A stretch of DNA of 64,000 bases from Sphingopyxis sp. PAMC25046 (GCF_004795895.1 NZ_CP039250.1:62001-126000), one strand, 5' to 3'. Counted from the first letter of the stretch, positions 18,462 to 27,485 are shown. Made by a program: numbers and translations. The notes: generated by a model from the sequence alone, not told the origin.

Positions 18462-19613
18462 TCAAGGATTTCTGCGCTTCTTCGACAAGTCATACATCGC
18501 CGTTCCGGCGAGCAGATAGGCACCGCTCCCATAAAATTGCGTTTCCTTTGCCGAGACGCTGTCGGGGCGGTCGCCGACCTGCTGGACCCAGCCGAGCATG
18601 CCGTCGGACTGGACCGCGCGGCCGAGCGCCGCCCAGCCGCGCACCGCGGCGGGCTCGTAGGTCGCGCGGTCGAGGAGGTTGTTGTCGACGCCCCACGCAA
18701 AGGCATAGGTGAAGAAGGCGGTGCCGCTCGATTCGGGCGGCGTACCGGGATCCTGGTTGAGCAGCGAGGCGGGCCAGTAGCCATCGGCCTTTTGCAGCGT
18801 CACGAGCCTGGCCGCCATGCCCTTGAACAACTTCTCATAATAGGGGCGCTGCGGGTCCTTCCGGTCCAGCACCTGCAGCACGCGGACAAGGCCGCCCATC
18901 ACCCAGCCGTTGCCGCGGCTCCAGAACAGCTTGCGTCCCTTGGCGTCGCGCATGTCGAAAAAGCGGCTGTCGCGAAAATAGAGCTGCTCCGACGGGTCGA
19001 AGAGATAGTCGGTCGTCGCCTTCCATTCCTCGTGCACGAAATCGGCATAGCGTTTGTCGCCGGTCGCCTCGGCGAGCCGGAGCATCGTCGGCGGCGCCAT
19101 GAACAGGGCGTCGCACCAGCACCAGCGGTCGGTGCAGGTCGATGTGCCCTTGCCGGGCGCGACGGGGATGAATTCGAGCCCGATCGTCGGCCGGTTGGCG
19201 AGCACATGGTCGAAATAGGCGCGCATCGGCGCGATCGCTTTCTTGCCCTCGCCATTTTTCGCCGCCCACAGCCACGCCTGCCCGATCAGCTGGTCGTCGG
19301 CGTGGAAGGGAAGGTCGCCCATCTGCCATTCTTCGGCGCGGCCGAGGTCGCGGAGGGGCCTTGCATATCGCCTGTCGCGATTCGCGAGTTCGGTGAGCGC
19401 GACCCAGAAGGTCGCCTGCTGCCAGTCGCGTACCTCCTGCACGCTCTTGCGCGCGGCGGGCATCGTCGTCCAGTTGGTGCGGTTCGCGAGCTGCCAGTCG
19501 GCGACGCGGCGCGTATCGGCGAGGATCGCGGCGGGCTGTGGTATCGCGGGTTCGGCGGGTGCTGCTACAGCGGCGGGAGCGGTCGTCAGAATTGAAAACA
19601 GGCTCAGCGACAT
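18462..19613 (-). CDS. GH105-type unsaturated glucuronyl/galacturonyl hydrolase
   Basis: 383 aa from ATG 19613 (GGAGAAG ribosome site upstream) with a signal peptide ending near AVAA (18-19). The (alpha/alpha)6 fold family YteR/YesR is recognised by WCWCDALFMAPP (164-175; D168 is the probable general acid), FWSRGNGWVMGG and the C-terminal YGSGAYLLAG. These enzymes remove the unsaturated uronate that polysaccharide lyases leave on oligosaccharides, which fits the two lyases downstream. It is divergent from manD across 127 bases holding two palindromes. Confidence 0.9.
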   Translation of the reverse strand: MSLSLFSILTTAPAAVAAPAEPAIPQPAAILADTRRVADWQLANRTNWTTMPAARKSVQEVRDWQQATFWVALTELANRDRRYARPLRDLGRAEEWQMGDLPFHADDQLIGQAWLWAAKNGEGKKAIAPMRAYFDHVLANRPTIGLEFIPVAPGKGTSTCTDRWCWCDALFMAPPTMLRLAEATGDKRYADFVHEEWKATTDYLFDPSEQLYFRDSRFFDMRDAKGRKLFWSRGNGWVMGGLVRVLQVLDRKDPQRPYYEKLFKGMAARLVTLQKADGYWPASLLNQDPGTPPESSGTAFFTYAFAWGVDNNLLDRATYEPAAVRGWAALGRAVQSDGMLGWVQQVGDRPDSVSAKETQFYGSGAYLLAGTAMYDLSKKRRNP

Positions 19614-19653
19614 GGCATATCTTCTCCCTCCCAAGCAGGCCCGGCTTTTCGCC

Positions 19654-19669
19654 TTGACACCGGTGACAT
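19654..19669. promoter_or_regulatory. Palindrome TTGACACCGGTGaCAt, candidate LacI-type operator
   Basis: Sister of the site at 18346-18361 with identical ACCGGTG core. Located 41 bases upstream of the GH105 start, between it and manD. Confidence 0.55.
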
Positions 19670-19700
19670 ATCTCTTTCCTTTTTAGTCGAGTGTCAATAA

Positions 19701-19715
19701 TGTTGTCACACAACT
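19701..19715. promoter_or_regulatory. Palindrome TGTTGT-cac-ACAACT, candidate GntR operator
   Basis: Carries the exact GTTGT-NNN-ACAAC dyad found before the TonB receptor, 26 bases upstream of manD and in the divergent GH105/manD control region. Matches the FadR-subfamily consensus TNGTNNNACNA. Confidence 0.6.
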
Positions 19716-19740
19716 AGCGCAGACGGCCAGAGGGGATGCA

Positions 19741-20952
19741 ATGCCGAAGATCGTGTCAGCCCGGGTAATATTGACCTCGCCGGGCCGGAATTTCACGACG
19801 CTGAAGATCGAATGCGACGACGGCACGACCGGCGTCGGCGATGCGACGCTCAACGGCCGCGAACTTGCGGTCGCGGCCTATCTTTCGGAGCATGTCGTCC
19901 CCTGTCTGATCGGGCGCGATGCACACCGGATCGAGGATATCTGGCAATTTCTCTACAAGGGCGCCTATTGGCGCCGCGGGCCGGTGACGATGGCGGCGAT
20001 CGCGGCGGTCGACATGGCGCTGTGGGACATCAAGGGCAAGATCGCGGGCCTGCCGGTCTATCAATTGCTCGGCGGCGCAGCGCGCGAGGGCTGCATGGTC
20101 TATGGCCACGCCAACGGAACGACGATCGAAGATACGATCGAGGCGGCGCTCGATTACCAGCGGCAGGGGTATAAGGCGATTCGCCTGCAGTGCGGAGTGC
20201 CCGGGATGGCGTCGACCTATGGTGTCAGCAAGGACCGCTATTTCTACGAGCCCGCCGACAATGACCTGCCGACCGAAAATATCTGGTCGACGGCGAAATA
20301 TATGCGAATCGTCCCCGAACTCTTTGCCGCGGCGCGCGAGGCGCTCGGCTGGGACGTCCATCTGCTCCACGACATCCATCACCGGCTGACCCCGATCGAG
20401 GCGGCGCGGCTCGGCAAGGACCTCGAACCTTACCGGCCTTTCTGGATCGAGGATGCGACGCCGGCCGAAGATCAGGCGGCGTTCCGCCTGATCCGCCAGC
20501 ACACGACGACGCCGCTCGCGGTCGGCGAGATCTTCTCGTCGGTGTGGGATTGCAAGGCGCTGATCGAGAACCGGCTGATCGACTATATCCGCGCGACGGT
20601 GCTTCACGCGGGCGGCATCACGCATATGCGCCAGATCGCCGCACTTGCCGACCTACACCAGGTCCGCACCGGCTGCCACGGCGCGACCGACCTGTCGCCG
20701 GTGACGATGGCGGCGGCGCTGCATCTGGGGCTCGCCATCCCCAATTTCGGTATTCAGGAATATATGCGCCACACGGTGGAGACCGACGCCGTCTTTCCGC
20801 ACGCCTATCGCTTCGCGGAAGGCATGCTCCATCCGGGCGATGCGCCGGGTCTCGGCGTCGAGATCGACGAGGCGCTCGCCGAAACCTTTCCTTATGCTCG
20901 GGCCTATCTGCCGGTGAACCGGCTCGAGGACGGAACGATGTGGAGTTGGTGA
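19741..20952 (+). CDS. manD: D-mannonate dehydratase, enolase superfamily
   Basis: 403-aa Mg2+-dependent dehydratase converting D-mannonate to 2-keto-3-deoxy-D-gluconate. Sequence is very close to the Novosphingobium aromaticivorans ManD I remember, shifted by one residue: Y160, R148, metal ligands D211, E237 and E263, and catalytic H213 (HDIHHR). The C-terminus [14 protein letters not shown] is typical. It provides the cytoplasmic end of the uronate route begun by the lyases and GH105. Uronate isomerase, mannonate oxidoreductase and KDG kinase/aldolase are not in the window. Confidence 0.94.
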   Translation: MPKIVSARVILTSPGRNFTTLKIECDDGTTGVGDATLNGRELAVAAYLSEHVVPCLIGRDAHRIEDIWQFLYKGAYWRRGPVTMAAIAAVDMALWDIKGKIAGLPVYQLLGGAAREGCMVYGHANGTTIEDTIEAALDYQRQGYKAIRLQCGVPGMASTYGVSKDRYFYEPADNDLPTENIWSTAKYMRIVPELFAAAREALGWDVHLLHDIHHRLTPIEAARLGKDLEPYRPFWIEDATPAEDQAAFRLIRQHTTTPLAVGEIFSSVWDCKALIENRLIDYIRATVLHAGGITHMRQIAALADLHQVRTGCHGATDLSPVTMAAALHLGLAIPNFGIQEYMRHTVETDAVFPHAYRFAEGMLHPGDAPGLGVEIDEALAETFPYARAYLPVNRLEDGTMWSW

Positions 20953-21047
20953 TGCGGCTGACATCCCGGCGACCGCCTTGCTTGCTGCCCTGGCGGCCCG
21001 ATTTGCGGCCCTAGCCAGTTTCGCGGCGCGGTGATAACGCAGCATCC

Positions 21048-21755
21048 ATGACGGTAACCAAGGCGGCATCGCTGGCCGACGATCTGGTCCAGCGTTTCGA
21101 GGAACAGATCGAAACGGGCGAAATGCCCGTCGGATCGCGCTTCCCGACCGAAAAAGAGATCACCGAGACGTTCGGCGTCAGCCGCACCGTCGTGCGCGAG
21201 GCTTATTCGCGGCTCGCGGCCCGCGGCCTGCTCGTGTCGCGGCGCGGATCGGGCGCCTATGTTCCCGACGGCGCGCAATATCGCGCCTTCCAGGTCACGG
21301 CGGAAGAAATCGGCGAGATCGACGATGTATTGAGACTGCTCGAAATGCGCATGGGGTTCGAGGTCGAGATGGCGGACCTTGCCGCCCGGCGCCGGACCGA
21401 TGCCGACCTTGCGGCGCTGCGGCAGACGCTCGACGCGATGGAGGAAAGCCGCGACGTCGATGCGTCGGTCGCAGCCGACGCCGCCTTTCACGCCGCGATC
21501 GCAAGCGCGACCGGCAATCCCTATTTCCTGCGCTTCACGCAGTTTCTCGGCGTGCGGCTCGTGCCGTCGCGGCGGCTCTATCTGCAGGGCGACGACCCGG
21601 TCCGGCACCAGCGCTACGCGCACACGATCAACCGCGATCATGAGGCGATCGTCGTCGCGATCGAGGCCGGCGACCCCGTCGCCGCGCGCCGCGCCGCACG
21701 CCGGCACATCGAAAAGTCGATCCAGCGCTATTGCGGTTTGAAGGAGAGTAGATAG
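21048..21755 (+). CDS. FadR-subfamily GntR transcriptional regulator
   Basis: 235 aa: N-terminal winged helix (~8-75, FPTEKEITETFGVSRTVVREAYSRL, read with KEITETFGVSRTVVREA as the HTH) and a C-terminal FCD effector domain with the expected helical bundle and metal/ligand His (H145-H166-H206 region: FHAAIA, QRYAHTINRDH, HIEKS). Homologues sense uronates or their keto-deoxy products. It lies 95 bases after manD on the same strand and probably represses the locus through GTTGT-NNN-ACAAC sites. Target and ligand are inferred. Confidence 0.88.
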   Translation: MTVTKAASLADDLVQRFEEQIETGEMPVGSRFPTEKEITETFGVSRTVVREAYSRLAARGLLVSRRGSGAYVPDGAQYRAFQVTAEEIGEIDDVLRLLEMRMGFEVEMADLAARRRTDADLAALRQTLDAMEESRDVDASVAADAAFHAAIASATGNPYFLRFTQFLGVRLVPSRRLYLQGDDPVRHQRYAHTINRDHEAIVVAIEAGDPVAARRAARRHIEKSIQRYCGLKESR

Positions 21756-21858
21756 CGGGGCGAATCGGACGTCGGAGCGGTGGCCGAATATGGAGCGACA
21801 AGGAAATTAGCTAGCTACCGACCTTGATTTCGACTCGTGATGCTCTATTCCAACCCCC

Positions 21859-22338
21859 GTGCAAGGCGACCCCGACAATTACCTCAGCCTGCTGTCGGCC
21901 GCGCAGATCGAGACGCTGCGGCACGTTTACGAGCATAAAAATTCCAAGCAGATTGCCCGTCTGATGAACGTGTCGCCGCACACCGTCGATGAGCGCGTTC
22001 GGCGCGTGTTAAAAAAACTTAATGTTTCCAACCGGATCGAGGCGGCGCGGATTCTGGCTGTTAACGGTGTCTTCGATAATGTTACCCCTTATCAGCCTTT
22101 GACATATCAATTGATCGACCTAGGCGAGGCCTCCCAAGCCGTCGATGCGGAACGGGGGCGCAGTTCGTTTCGGCGATTTTTCGACATTGGTTCGCCATTT
22201 CCTACCGCGTCCCAGCCGGCCAACCGGCATGGGTTGATGGAAAGGATAATCTGGCCAATCCTGATCGCCTTCGCGACGATTTTGGCTTTCTCCGCCCTCT
22301 ATTCGATCCTTGTCGGACTCGGTCGCGTTCTGACCTGA
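21859..22338 (+). CDS. LuxR-type HTH protein with C-terminal membrane segment
   Basis: 159 aa from GTG 21859. Residues ~10-65 are a LuxR/GerE helix-turn-helix (SAAQIETLRHVYEHKNSKQ, MNVSPHTVDERVRRVLKKL). Residues ~66-125 are of unknown fold, and a hydrophobic helix ~130-155 (IIWPILIAFATILAFSALY) would anchor the protein in the membrane with the HTH in the cytoplasm. No receiver or autoinducer domain is present. This unusual HTH-first, membrane-last layout is known to me only from sphingomonad hypothetical regulators. Targets unknown. Confidence 0.8.
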   Translation: MQGDPDNYLSLLSAAQIETLRHVYEHKNSKQIARLMNVSPHTVDERVRRVLKKLNVSNRIEAARILAVNGVFDNVTPYQPLTYQLIDLGEASQAVDAERGRSSFRRFFDIGSPFPTASQPANRHGLMERIIWPILIAFATILAFSALYSILVGLGRVLT

Positions 22339-22393
22339 TGTTCGAACGAATGCTGCGGGGGGGAACCGGTAGCATTCTTTTTCAAGGAAAAAG

Positions 22394-22771
22394 ATGATGC
22401 TGAATCAACGAGTTTCTGTAGCGAAGAAGATCGCTTCCGAGCTGCATCTGGCCGAAGACGCCATCGACGAAGTGATGATCCGCATCGCGCAGCTCGCCGC
22501 GACGCTGCCGGCCGCGCGCCGCGAGACGAACATGTCGGCGATCGTCGGCCAGGAAGCGATGGCAAAGGTCGCACAGGCGCTCGCCGCCGCCGGCGAGGTC
22601 CGCCAGCTCCTGACCGACGCGCATCTGGCGCTGACCGTGACGCAGAAGGAAGTCGGCCTCGGCACGCGGATGTTCGGCGCGGGCGTCAAGCCGGCGAGCG
22701 CGAAGCTGGTCGACGAAGGCAGCAACGACCGCCAGGGCGCCGACGCGCCGGCGTTCGCGAAGGCCGGTTGA
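22394..22771 (+). CDS. Small helical protein of unknown function
   Basis: 125 aa, Ala-rich and predicted all-helical to about residue 85 (HLAEDAIDEVMIRIAQLAATL), then a glycine/alanine-rich tail. ATG 22394 is preceded by AAGGAAAAAG. No signal peptide, membrane segment or known domain recognised. It follows the LuxR-type gene by 55 bases and the next gene starts 25 bases later, so the three may be co-transcribed. Codon use is like its neighbours. Confidence 0.7.
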   Translation: MMLNQRVSVAKKIASELHLAEDAIDEVMIRIAQLAATLPAARRETNMSAIVGQEAMAKVAQALAAAGEVRQLLTDAHLALTVTQKEVGLGTRMFGAGVKPASAKLVDEGSNDRQGADAPAFAKAG

Positions 22772-22796
22772 TCCGCAAGAAAGGTTGACTGCCACA

Positions 22797-23210
22797 ATGT
22801 GGTCCGTGGCGATCTATTATGCCGTTCTGCTCATCACCGTCGCCGTCGCGATCCGACGCGGCGGACCGCTCGAACGCTGGGCAGCCTATACGGCATTGAT
22901 CGCCTCGGTCCTCACGACGGCCGTGACGCCTTTCCCGACCTGGACCAACATCGAGGTCAATATCTTCATCATCGACGTGCTGGTTCTGATGAGCTTCTGG
23001 TTCATCGCCATGCGGACGCAGAGTTTCTGGCCTTACTGGATCACCGGATGGCAGCTGATCGCCATATTCGGGCATATCCAGAAGCTCATGTTCTCGGAGA
23101 TATTGGCGCGGCCCTATTCGCTGCTCTCGGTGTATATATCCTATCCGATTCTGTTGCTGATTATCTACGCATCGGGATCCTATAGTCGGCGGAATGACGT
23201 TACGGCCTGA
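22797..23210 (+). CDS. Small integral membrane protein of unknown function
   Basis: 137 aa from ATG 22797 (TTG 22785 would give 141). Four to five hydrophobic stretches: ~2-19, ~31-47, ~54-75, ~82-98 and ~112-132. It has few charges and no known motif; the WPYWITGWQL segment between helices is distinctive. It sits between the helical protein and the winged-helix protein. No function can be assigned. Confidence 0.75.
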   Translation: MWSVAIYYAVLLITVAVAIRRGGPLERWAAYTALIASVLTTAVTPFPTWTNIEVNIFIIDVLVLMSFWFIAMRTQSFWPYWITGWQLIAIFGHIQKLMFSEILARPYSLLSVYISYPILLLIIYASGSYSRRNDVTA

Positions 23211-23237
23211 AATGTGGCTCCCCAGGGGCATCGTCAC

Positions 23238-23741
23238 ATGCAGCCGTTTTCGAACGAAGAAATTGCCGAGCTGAAATCGCGGGTCGACCAGATTCACGAG
23301 CTGCTCGCGAGCCGCGGCGAGGAATCGCCGCCCGCCGCTGCGCGCCCGGCCGAGGCTGTTCGCCGCGACCCGGCGACGGGCGCGGGGCTGCTCGACCAAT
23401 TGTCGCTCAGCATCCAGATCCGGCGTATCCGCCGCAGCCATTTCGGGACCGCCGAAATGTCGGGGCCCGTTTGGGACATGATGCTCGATCTGATGCTCGC
23501 GGGTGCGCACAGCCGCGTGCTCAGCGCCAGCGATCTGGCGACCGGAGCGGGGGTTCCGCTGTCGTCGGGCCTGCGCATGATCGCATCGCTCGAACAGCGC
23601 GGACTGGTGCATCGCTCGATCGACGAGCGCGACCGCCGTCGTACGATCGTGCGGCTGAGCGACAGCGGGATCGAGCGCATGGCGAGCTATTTCGAAAAGA
23701 TCGGCGGCGTCCGCCAGGGTCTTCCCCAGCTAGCGGCCTAG
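23238..23741 (+). CDS. Winged-helix (MarR-like) DNA-binding protein
   Basis: 167 aa from ATG 23238 (AGGGG nine bases upstream; a GTG at 23214 would add eight residues). After a Pro/Ala-rich linker (35-60) the C-terminal half is a MarR-like winged helix: MMLDLMLAGAHSRVLSASDL, SSGLRMIASLEQRGLV as recognition helix, and a wing with DERDRRRTIVRLSDSG. The N-terminal SNEEIAELKSRVDQIHEL segment is probably a coiled coil. It ends next to fliA, separated by a hairpin. Targets unknown. Confidence 0.8.
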   Translation: MQPFSNEEIAELKSRVDQIHELLASRGEESPPAAARPAEAVRRDPATGAGLLDQLSLSIQIRRIRRSHFGTAEMSGPVWDMMLDLMLAGAHSRVLSASDLATGAGVPLSSGLRMIASLEQRGLVHRSIDERDRRRTIVRLSDSGIERMASYFEKIGGVRQGLPQLAA

Positions 23742-23761
23742 GCCCGGTTCCAACCCCTGTC

Positions 23762-23802
23762 GGGTGCGGGTGCGGCTGGTCTCGCGCGCCGCACCTGCAC
23801 CC
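23762..23802. terminator. Hairpin between convergent genes, probable bidirectional terminator
   Basis: Arms 23762-23776 and 23788-23802 pair over 15 bp with one mismatch (GGGTGCgGGTGCGGC against its complement). It lies between the ends of the winged-helix gene and fliA. There is no clear T-run, so termination efficiency is uncertain. Confidence 0.5.
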
Positions 23803-23804
23803 TC

Positions 23805-24548
23805 CTATTCGGTCATTTCCTTCATCATGCGGTCGACCTTGATCATCGCCTCGCGCTTGATCTGACAGATGCGCGCGGCGCTGACATCGAGCGTCAGGCC
23901 GATCTCGTGCAGGTTGAGTTCTTCGAAGAAATAGAGCTGGAGCACCATCTGCTCGCGCTCGGACAGGCGCCCGACGCACTCGCGCAGCGCGCCCATCAGA
24001 TCCTCCTGCTCGCAGCGTTCGTCGGCACCGGCGCCGTCGTCGGCCGCGAGGAAGGCGCCGATTTCGGTCAGCTCGTCGAGCGAGGTCGAACGGCCGTGCG
24101 TCGCATTGCGTTCGAGCGCGAAATAATCCTCCGCCGACATGTCGAATGCGACCGCCATCTCGGCGGTGGTCGGCGCGCGCATCAGCTGCTGTTCGAGCGC
24201 GCCGCGCATCGCCTGGATCCGCTTCGCCGCGACCATCGCCGAGCGGCCGACATCGGCCTCTCGACGCAGCTGGTCGATCATCGCGCCGCGAATGCGCGTC
24301 GTCGCATAAGTGGCAAAGGCAAAGCCGCGCTCCTCATAATGGCGGCGGGCTTCGATCAGCGCGATTAGCCCGGTCTGGATCAGGTCGTCGAGTTCGCTCG
24401 TCCGCGACACCCGCGAAAAGACCTGCCACGCGATCTTGCGCACCAGCGGCGCATATTCCTCGACCAGTGCCTCGACGCTTTCACCATAGCCGCGCGCACC
24501 CGGCGTTCGGCCGCTCGCGGCAAATTGCTCGACGGGCTCAATTCTCAT
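23805..24548 (-). CDS. fliA: Flagellar sigma factor, sigma-28
   Basis: 247-aa sigma-70 family protein of the FliA type: region 2 (~28-100, YAPLVRKIAWQVFSRV, DDLIQTGLIALIEA, FATYATTRIRGAMIDQLR), region 3 and region 4 (~185-247, LSEREQMVLQLYFFEELNL with HEIGLTLDVSAARICQIKR). It should direct late flagellar genes such as fliC, fliD and motAB. The start overlaps the flhA end by 11 bases, so it is the last gene of the SLT-flhA-fliA operon, itself under a sigma-54 promoter. Confidence 0.95.
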   Translation of the reverse strand: MRIEPVEQFAASGRTPGARGYGESVEALVEEYAPLVRKIAWQVFSRVSRTSELDDLIQTGLIALIEARRHYEERGFAFATYATTRIRGAMIDQLRREADVGRSAMVAAKRIQAMRGALEQQLMRAPTTAEMAVAFDMSAEDYFALERNATHGRSTSLDELTEIGAFLAADDGAGADERCEQEDLMGALRECVGRLSEREQMVLQLYFFEELNLHEIGLTLDVSAARICQIKREAMIKVDRMMKEMTE

Positions 24549-26661
24549 GAACTTGGTCCTCCATGTGGGCGTCGGGCCCGGACGCGAGGCGCGGCACTTC
24601 GGCGCCGATCGTCGCGACGATTTCGGTCTGTTTGGTCGCGGGAATCTCGAGGTAGGAGATGACGGCGACGTCGGGGAAAGTGGCGCGCACGAGGCGCGAT
24701 AGCGCGGAGCGGCAGATCGGCGAGGCGACGAGCGCGAAGCTGCGCGTCTGGAGCAGCAGCGGTTCGACCGCCTGACCGACCTGTTCGATGATCGTCATCG
24801 CCATGCCGTGCTCGAACGGCCATTCGGCAGCTGGATTGGCGCGTACCGCCTGGTTGAGCAGCATCTCGATCTCGGGGCTGAAAGTGACGACAGGCAGCGG
24901 CATCCGGCTCGGCACGATCGTCTGCACGATCAGCGCCCCGATGCGCTGGCGCACCGCCTCGACAAGGTCGATCTCGCCGAGCTGCTGCCCCGACAATGCG
25001 ACCATCGCCTCGGCGATCTTGCGGAAATCGCGCAGCGGCACGCGCTCGACGAGCAGCGATTTGCAGAGGCTCGCGACGCGCGGCAGCGAATAGCCTTGCG
25101 GCGAGAGATTCTGCGCGAGCTGCGGATAATGCGTCTTGAGATTGTCAATTAGCGCCTGCGCATCGTCGATGCCGAACAGCTCTGCCGCCGATCCGACGAT
25201 GCTGTTGTTGAGGTGGGTCGCAACGACGGTGGCGGGATCGACGACCGTATAGCCCGCCGCAATCGCGTCATTCTGCATCGCTTTCGGAATCCATAGCGCG
25301 TCGAGGCCGAAGGTCGGATCCTTGCACGGGCGTCCGGCCACCTTGGTAACGAGGTCGCCCGAATCGAGCGCGAGCATCTCGTTGGGGAAGACTTCGTCCT
25401 CGCCGACGATCACCCCGGCGACCGAAATGCGATAGACGTTGCCAGGGAGCGACAGGTCGTCGCTGACCTTCACCGGAGGCACGACGAAGCCGAGCTCCTT
25501 CGACAGCTGGCGGCGGATGCCGGTGATGCGCGTCATCAGCGGCGATCCCTTGCGTTCGTCGACCAGGGTGACGAGCGCATAGCCGATCTCGAGCTGGCAC
25601 GCGCTTGCGTCGCTGACGTCGGCCCATTCGATGTGCGACGGATCGGGCGCGGGCGCGGCGGGCTCGGGCAGGTCGGCGACCGCCGCTTCGGCGCGGCGGA
25701 GCTGCCAGCCGACCGCGAAGGACAGCGCGGCGGCGGGCAGGATCAGCATCTGCGGCATCGCGGGAACGAGGCCGAGGATGAGGAGGATGCCGCCGACCGC
25801 CATCCAGATGACGGGCGAGGAGAACTGGCTGCCGATCTGGCCGCTGAGGTCGAAGGGCGACGCGACGCGGGTGACGATCGCGGCGGCGGCGATCGAGAGC
25901 AGCAGCGCCGGAATCTGGGCGACGAGCGCATCGCCGATCGCGAGCGTGATATAGTTGCTTCCGGCTTCGGACAGGCTGAGGCCGTGACTGAACATGCCGA
26001 GAATCAGGCCGCCGACGATGTTGACGAACAGGATGAGGAGACCCGCGACCGCATCGCCCTTCACGAATTTCGAGGCGCCGTCCATCGAGCCGTAAAAATC
26101 GGCTTCTGTGCCGACTTCGACGCGGCGCGCCTTGGCCTCTTCGGGAGTGAGCAGCCCGGCGTTGAGGTCGGCGTCGATCGCCATCTGCTTGCCGGGCAGC
26201 GCGTCGAGGGTGAAGCGCGCCGAGACTTCGGATACGCGGCCCGCGCCCTTGGTGATCACGATCAGGTTGATGATCATCAGCACGACGAAGACGAACAGGC
26301 CGACGACATAGTCGCCGCCGATCAGCACCTGGCCGAACGCCTCGATGACATGACCCGCCGACGCGGTGCCCTCGTGCCCGTGGACGAGCACGACGCGCGT
26401 CGAGGCGACGTTCAATGCCAGGCGGAACAGGGTCGCGAGCAGCAATACGGTCGGGAAGGCCGAGAAATCGAGTGGTTTCGACGCCTGTAGCGCGACCATC
26501 AGGATCAACAGACTGATCATGATGTTCGCGACGAAGCTGATGTCGAGGATCAGCGGCGAAACCGGGATCACCATCAGCGCGACGAGAATCAGCATCCCCG
26601 CCGGCAGCGCCGAGATGCTTGCGAAGCGCGCAGCATTGCGGAGGTTGAAGCCGGCGGTCAT
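24538..26661 (-). CDS. flhA: Flagellar export gate protein
   Basis: 707 aa from ATG 26661. N-terminal half has about eight membrane helices (ILILVALMVIPVSPLILDIS read as the start of the first pair); the cytoplasmic loop SEVSARFTLDALPGKQMAID is the FHIPEP-family signature and the C-terminal ~350 residues are the cytosolic nonamer domain. FlhA forms the export ring that receives chaperone-substrate complexes and couples to the proton gradient. Start overlaps the transglycosylase gene (ATGA) and end overlaps fliA. Confidence 0.97.
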   Translation of the reverse strand: MTAGFNLRNAARFASISALPAGMLILVALMVIPVSPLILDISFVANIMISLLILMVALQASKPLDFSAFPTVLLLATLFRLALNVASTRVVLVHGHEGTASAGHVIEAFGQVLIGGDYVVGLFVFVVLMIINLIVITKGAGRVSEVSARFTLDALPGKQMAIDADLNAGLLTPEEAKARRVEVGTEADFYGSMDGASKFVKGDAVAGLLILFVNIVGGLILGMFSHGLSLSEAGSNYITLAIGDALVAQIPALLLSIAAAAIVTRVASPFDLSGQIGSQFSSPVIWMAVGGILLILGLVPAMPQMLILPAAALSFAVGWQLRRAEAAVADLPEPAAPAPDPSHIEWADVSDASACQLEIGYALVTLVDERKGSPLMTRITGIRRQLSKELGFVVPPVKVSDDLSLPGNVYRISVAGVIVGEDEVFPNEMLALDSGDLVTKVAGRPCKDPTFGLDALWIPKAMQNDAIAAGYTVVDPATVVATHLNNSIVGSAAELFGIDDAQALIDNLKTHYPQLAQNLSPQGYSLPRVASLCKSLLVERVPLRDFRKIAEAMVALSGQQLGEIDLVEAVRQRIGALIVQTIVPSRMPLPVVTFSPEIEMLLNQAVRANPAAEWPFEHGMAMTIIEQVGQAVEPLLLQTRSFALVASPICRSALSRLVRATFPDVAVISYLEIPATKQTEIVATIGAEVPRLASGPDAHMEDQVHEN

Positions 26662-27485
26662 GCCGCGCCTCCCGAAAGCGAGGCGAGCCGCCGATAGGCG
26701 TCGGCGGCAAAGCCCATCGAGAGCTTCTTTGGCATAGGCTGAATATCCATCATCTGGAGCGGCGGGCGGCCGCCGCCGGCGTTTGCAAGCCCGCTCGAGC
26801 TGCTCGCCTGCGCGTGCCAGCCGGTGGGAGCGAAGGGCTTCATATTTTCGATCTTGCCGCCCTCTTCGAGCTTCACGCGAAAGCGTTCGCGGATCTCCGC
26901 AAGGCTGCGCATGCTGCCGTCGCCGGCGTAGAAGACCGACCGGTTTGCGGCGGCCGCCTCGGGCATCATCGACGCGCCGGGCTGGTCGGGATCGGCCGCG
27001 AGCGCCGTCAGGAATTTGGCGGCGCCGCCGCTCCCGAGGAAATGCGCGAGATAGAGGTCGACCGGCTCGGCGCTGCGGCCGATCCGGCTTTCGAGATAGG
27101 CGCGATTGTCGCCGGTCAGCGCGGCGGCCATGTTCGAGGAGGCGGCGGGATCGTCGCGCAGGTCGAAGATCTGCTGACGAAGCACGGGATCGGCGACGCT
27201 CAGCCGGCCCGACGCGTCGCGGCCGATCGCTTCGGCCGCCCAGGCAAGGCCATGGTTCGCGCCGTGGCGGTCGAGCGTCGCGAGCCAGGTCTGCTTGGTG
27301 AACTGATAAAGGCCGCGCGCCGACGAGGTCGACGCTTTGGCGGACGGATTGTAGGCGCTCTCGACGCGCGCGACGTCGAACAGATAATCGAAATCGATAC
27401 CCGACCGCGCCGACGCATTCTGCACCGCGTCGAGCACGGGGGCGGCGATGCGGTTGGCGCCTTGGGGATTGTTGATTGCGTTCAT
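26658..27485 (-). CDS. Flagellum-associated lytic transglycosylase (SLT domain)
   Basis: 275 aa. Residues ~15-150 are a soluble-lytic-transglycosylase domain with catalytic E42 (VARVESAYNPSAK) and the ARGLYQFTKQTW motif at ~56-67; the C-terminal ~100 residues are low complexity and end in PMPKKLSMGFAADAYRRL. No signal peptide is evident, so export may use the flagellar machinery. FlgJ in this genome (34367-34696) has only the rod-binding half; this gene likely supplies the peptidoglycan-opening activity. It heads the flhA-fliA operon 32 bases after a sigma-54 promoter. Confidence 0.88.
   Translation of the reverse strand: MNAINNPQGANRIAAPVLDAVQNASARSGIDFDYLFDVARVESAYNPSAKASTSSARGLYQFTKQTWLATLDRHGANHGLAWAAEAIGRDASGRLSVADPVLRQQIFDLRDDPAASSNMAAALTGDNRAYLESRIGRSAEPVDLYLAHFLGSGGAAKFLTALAADPDQPGASMMPEAAAANRSVFYAGDGSMRSLAEIRERFRVKLEEGGKIENMKPFAPTGWHAQASSSSGLANAGGGRPPLQMMDIQPMPKKLSMGFAADAYRRLASLSGGAA

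Noticed and set aside
21808..21820. TAGCTAGCTA as a regulatory palindrome before the LuxR-type gene
   Set aside because: Short simple-sequence palindrome with no second copy or promoter context.
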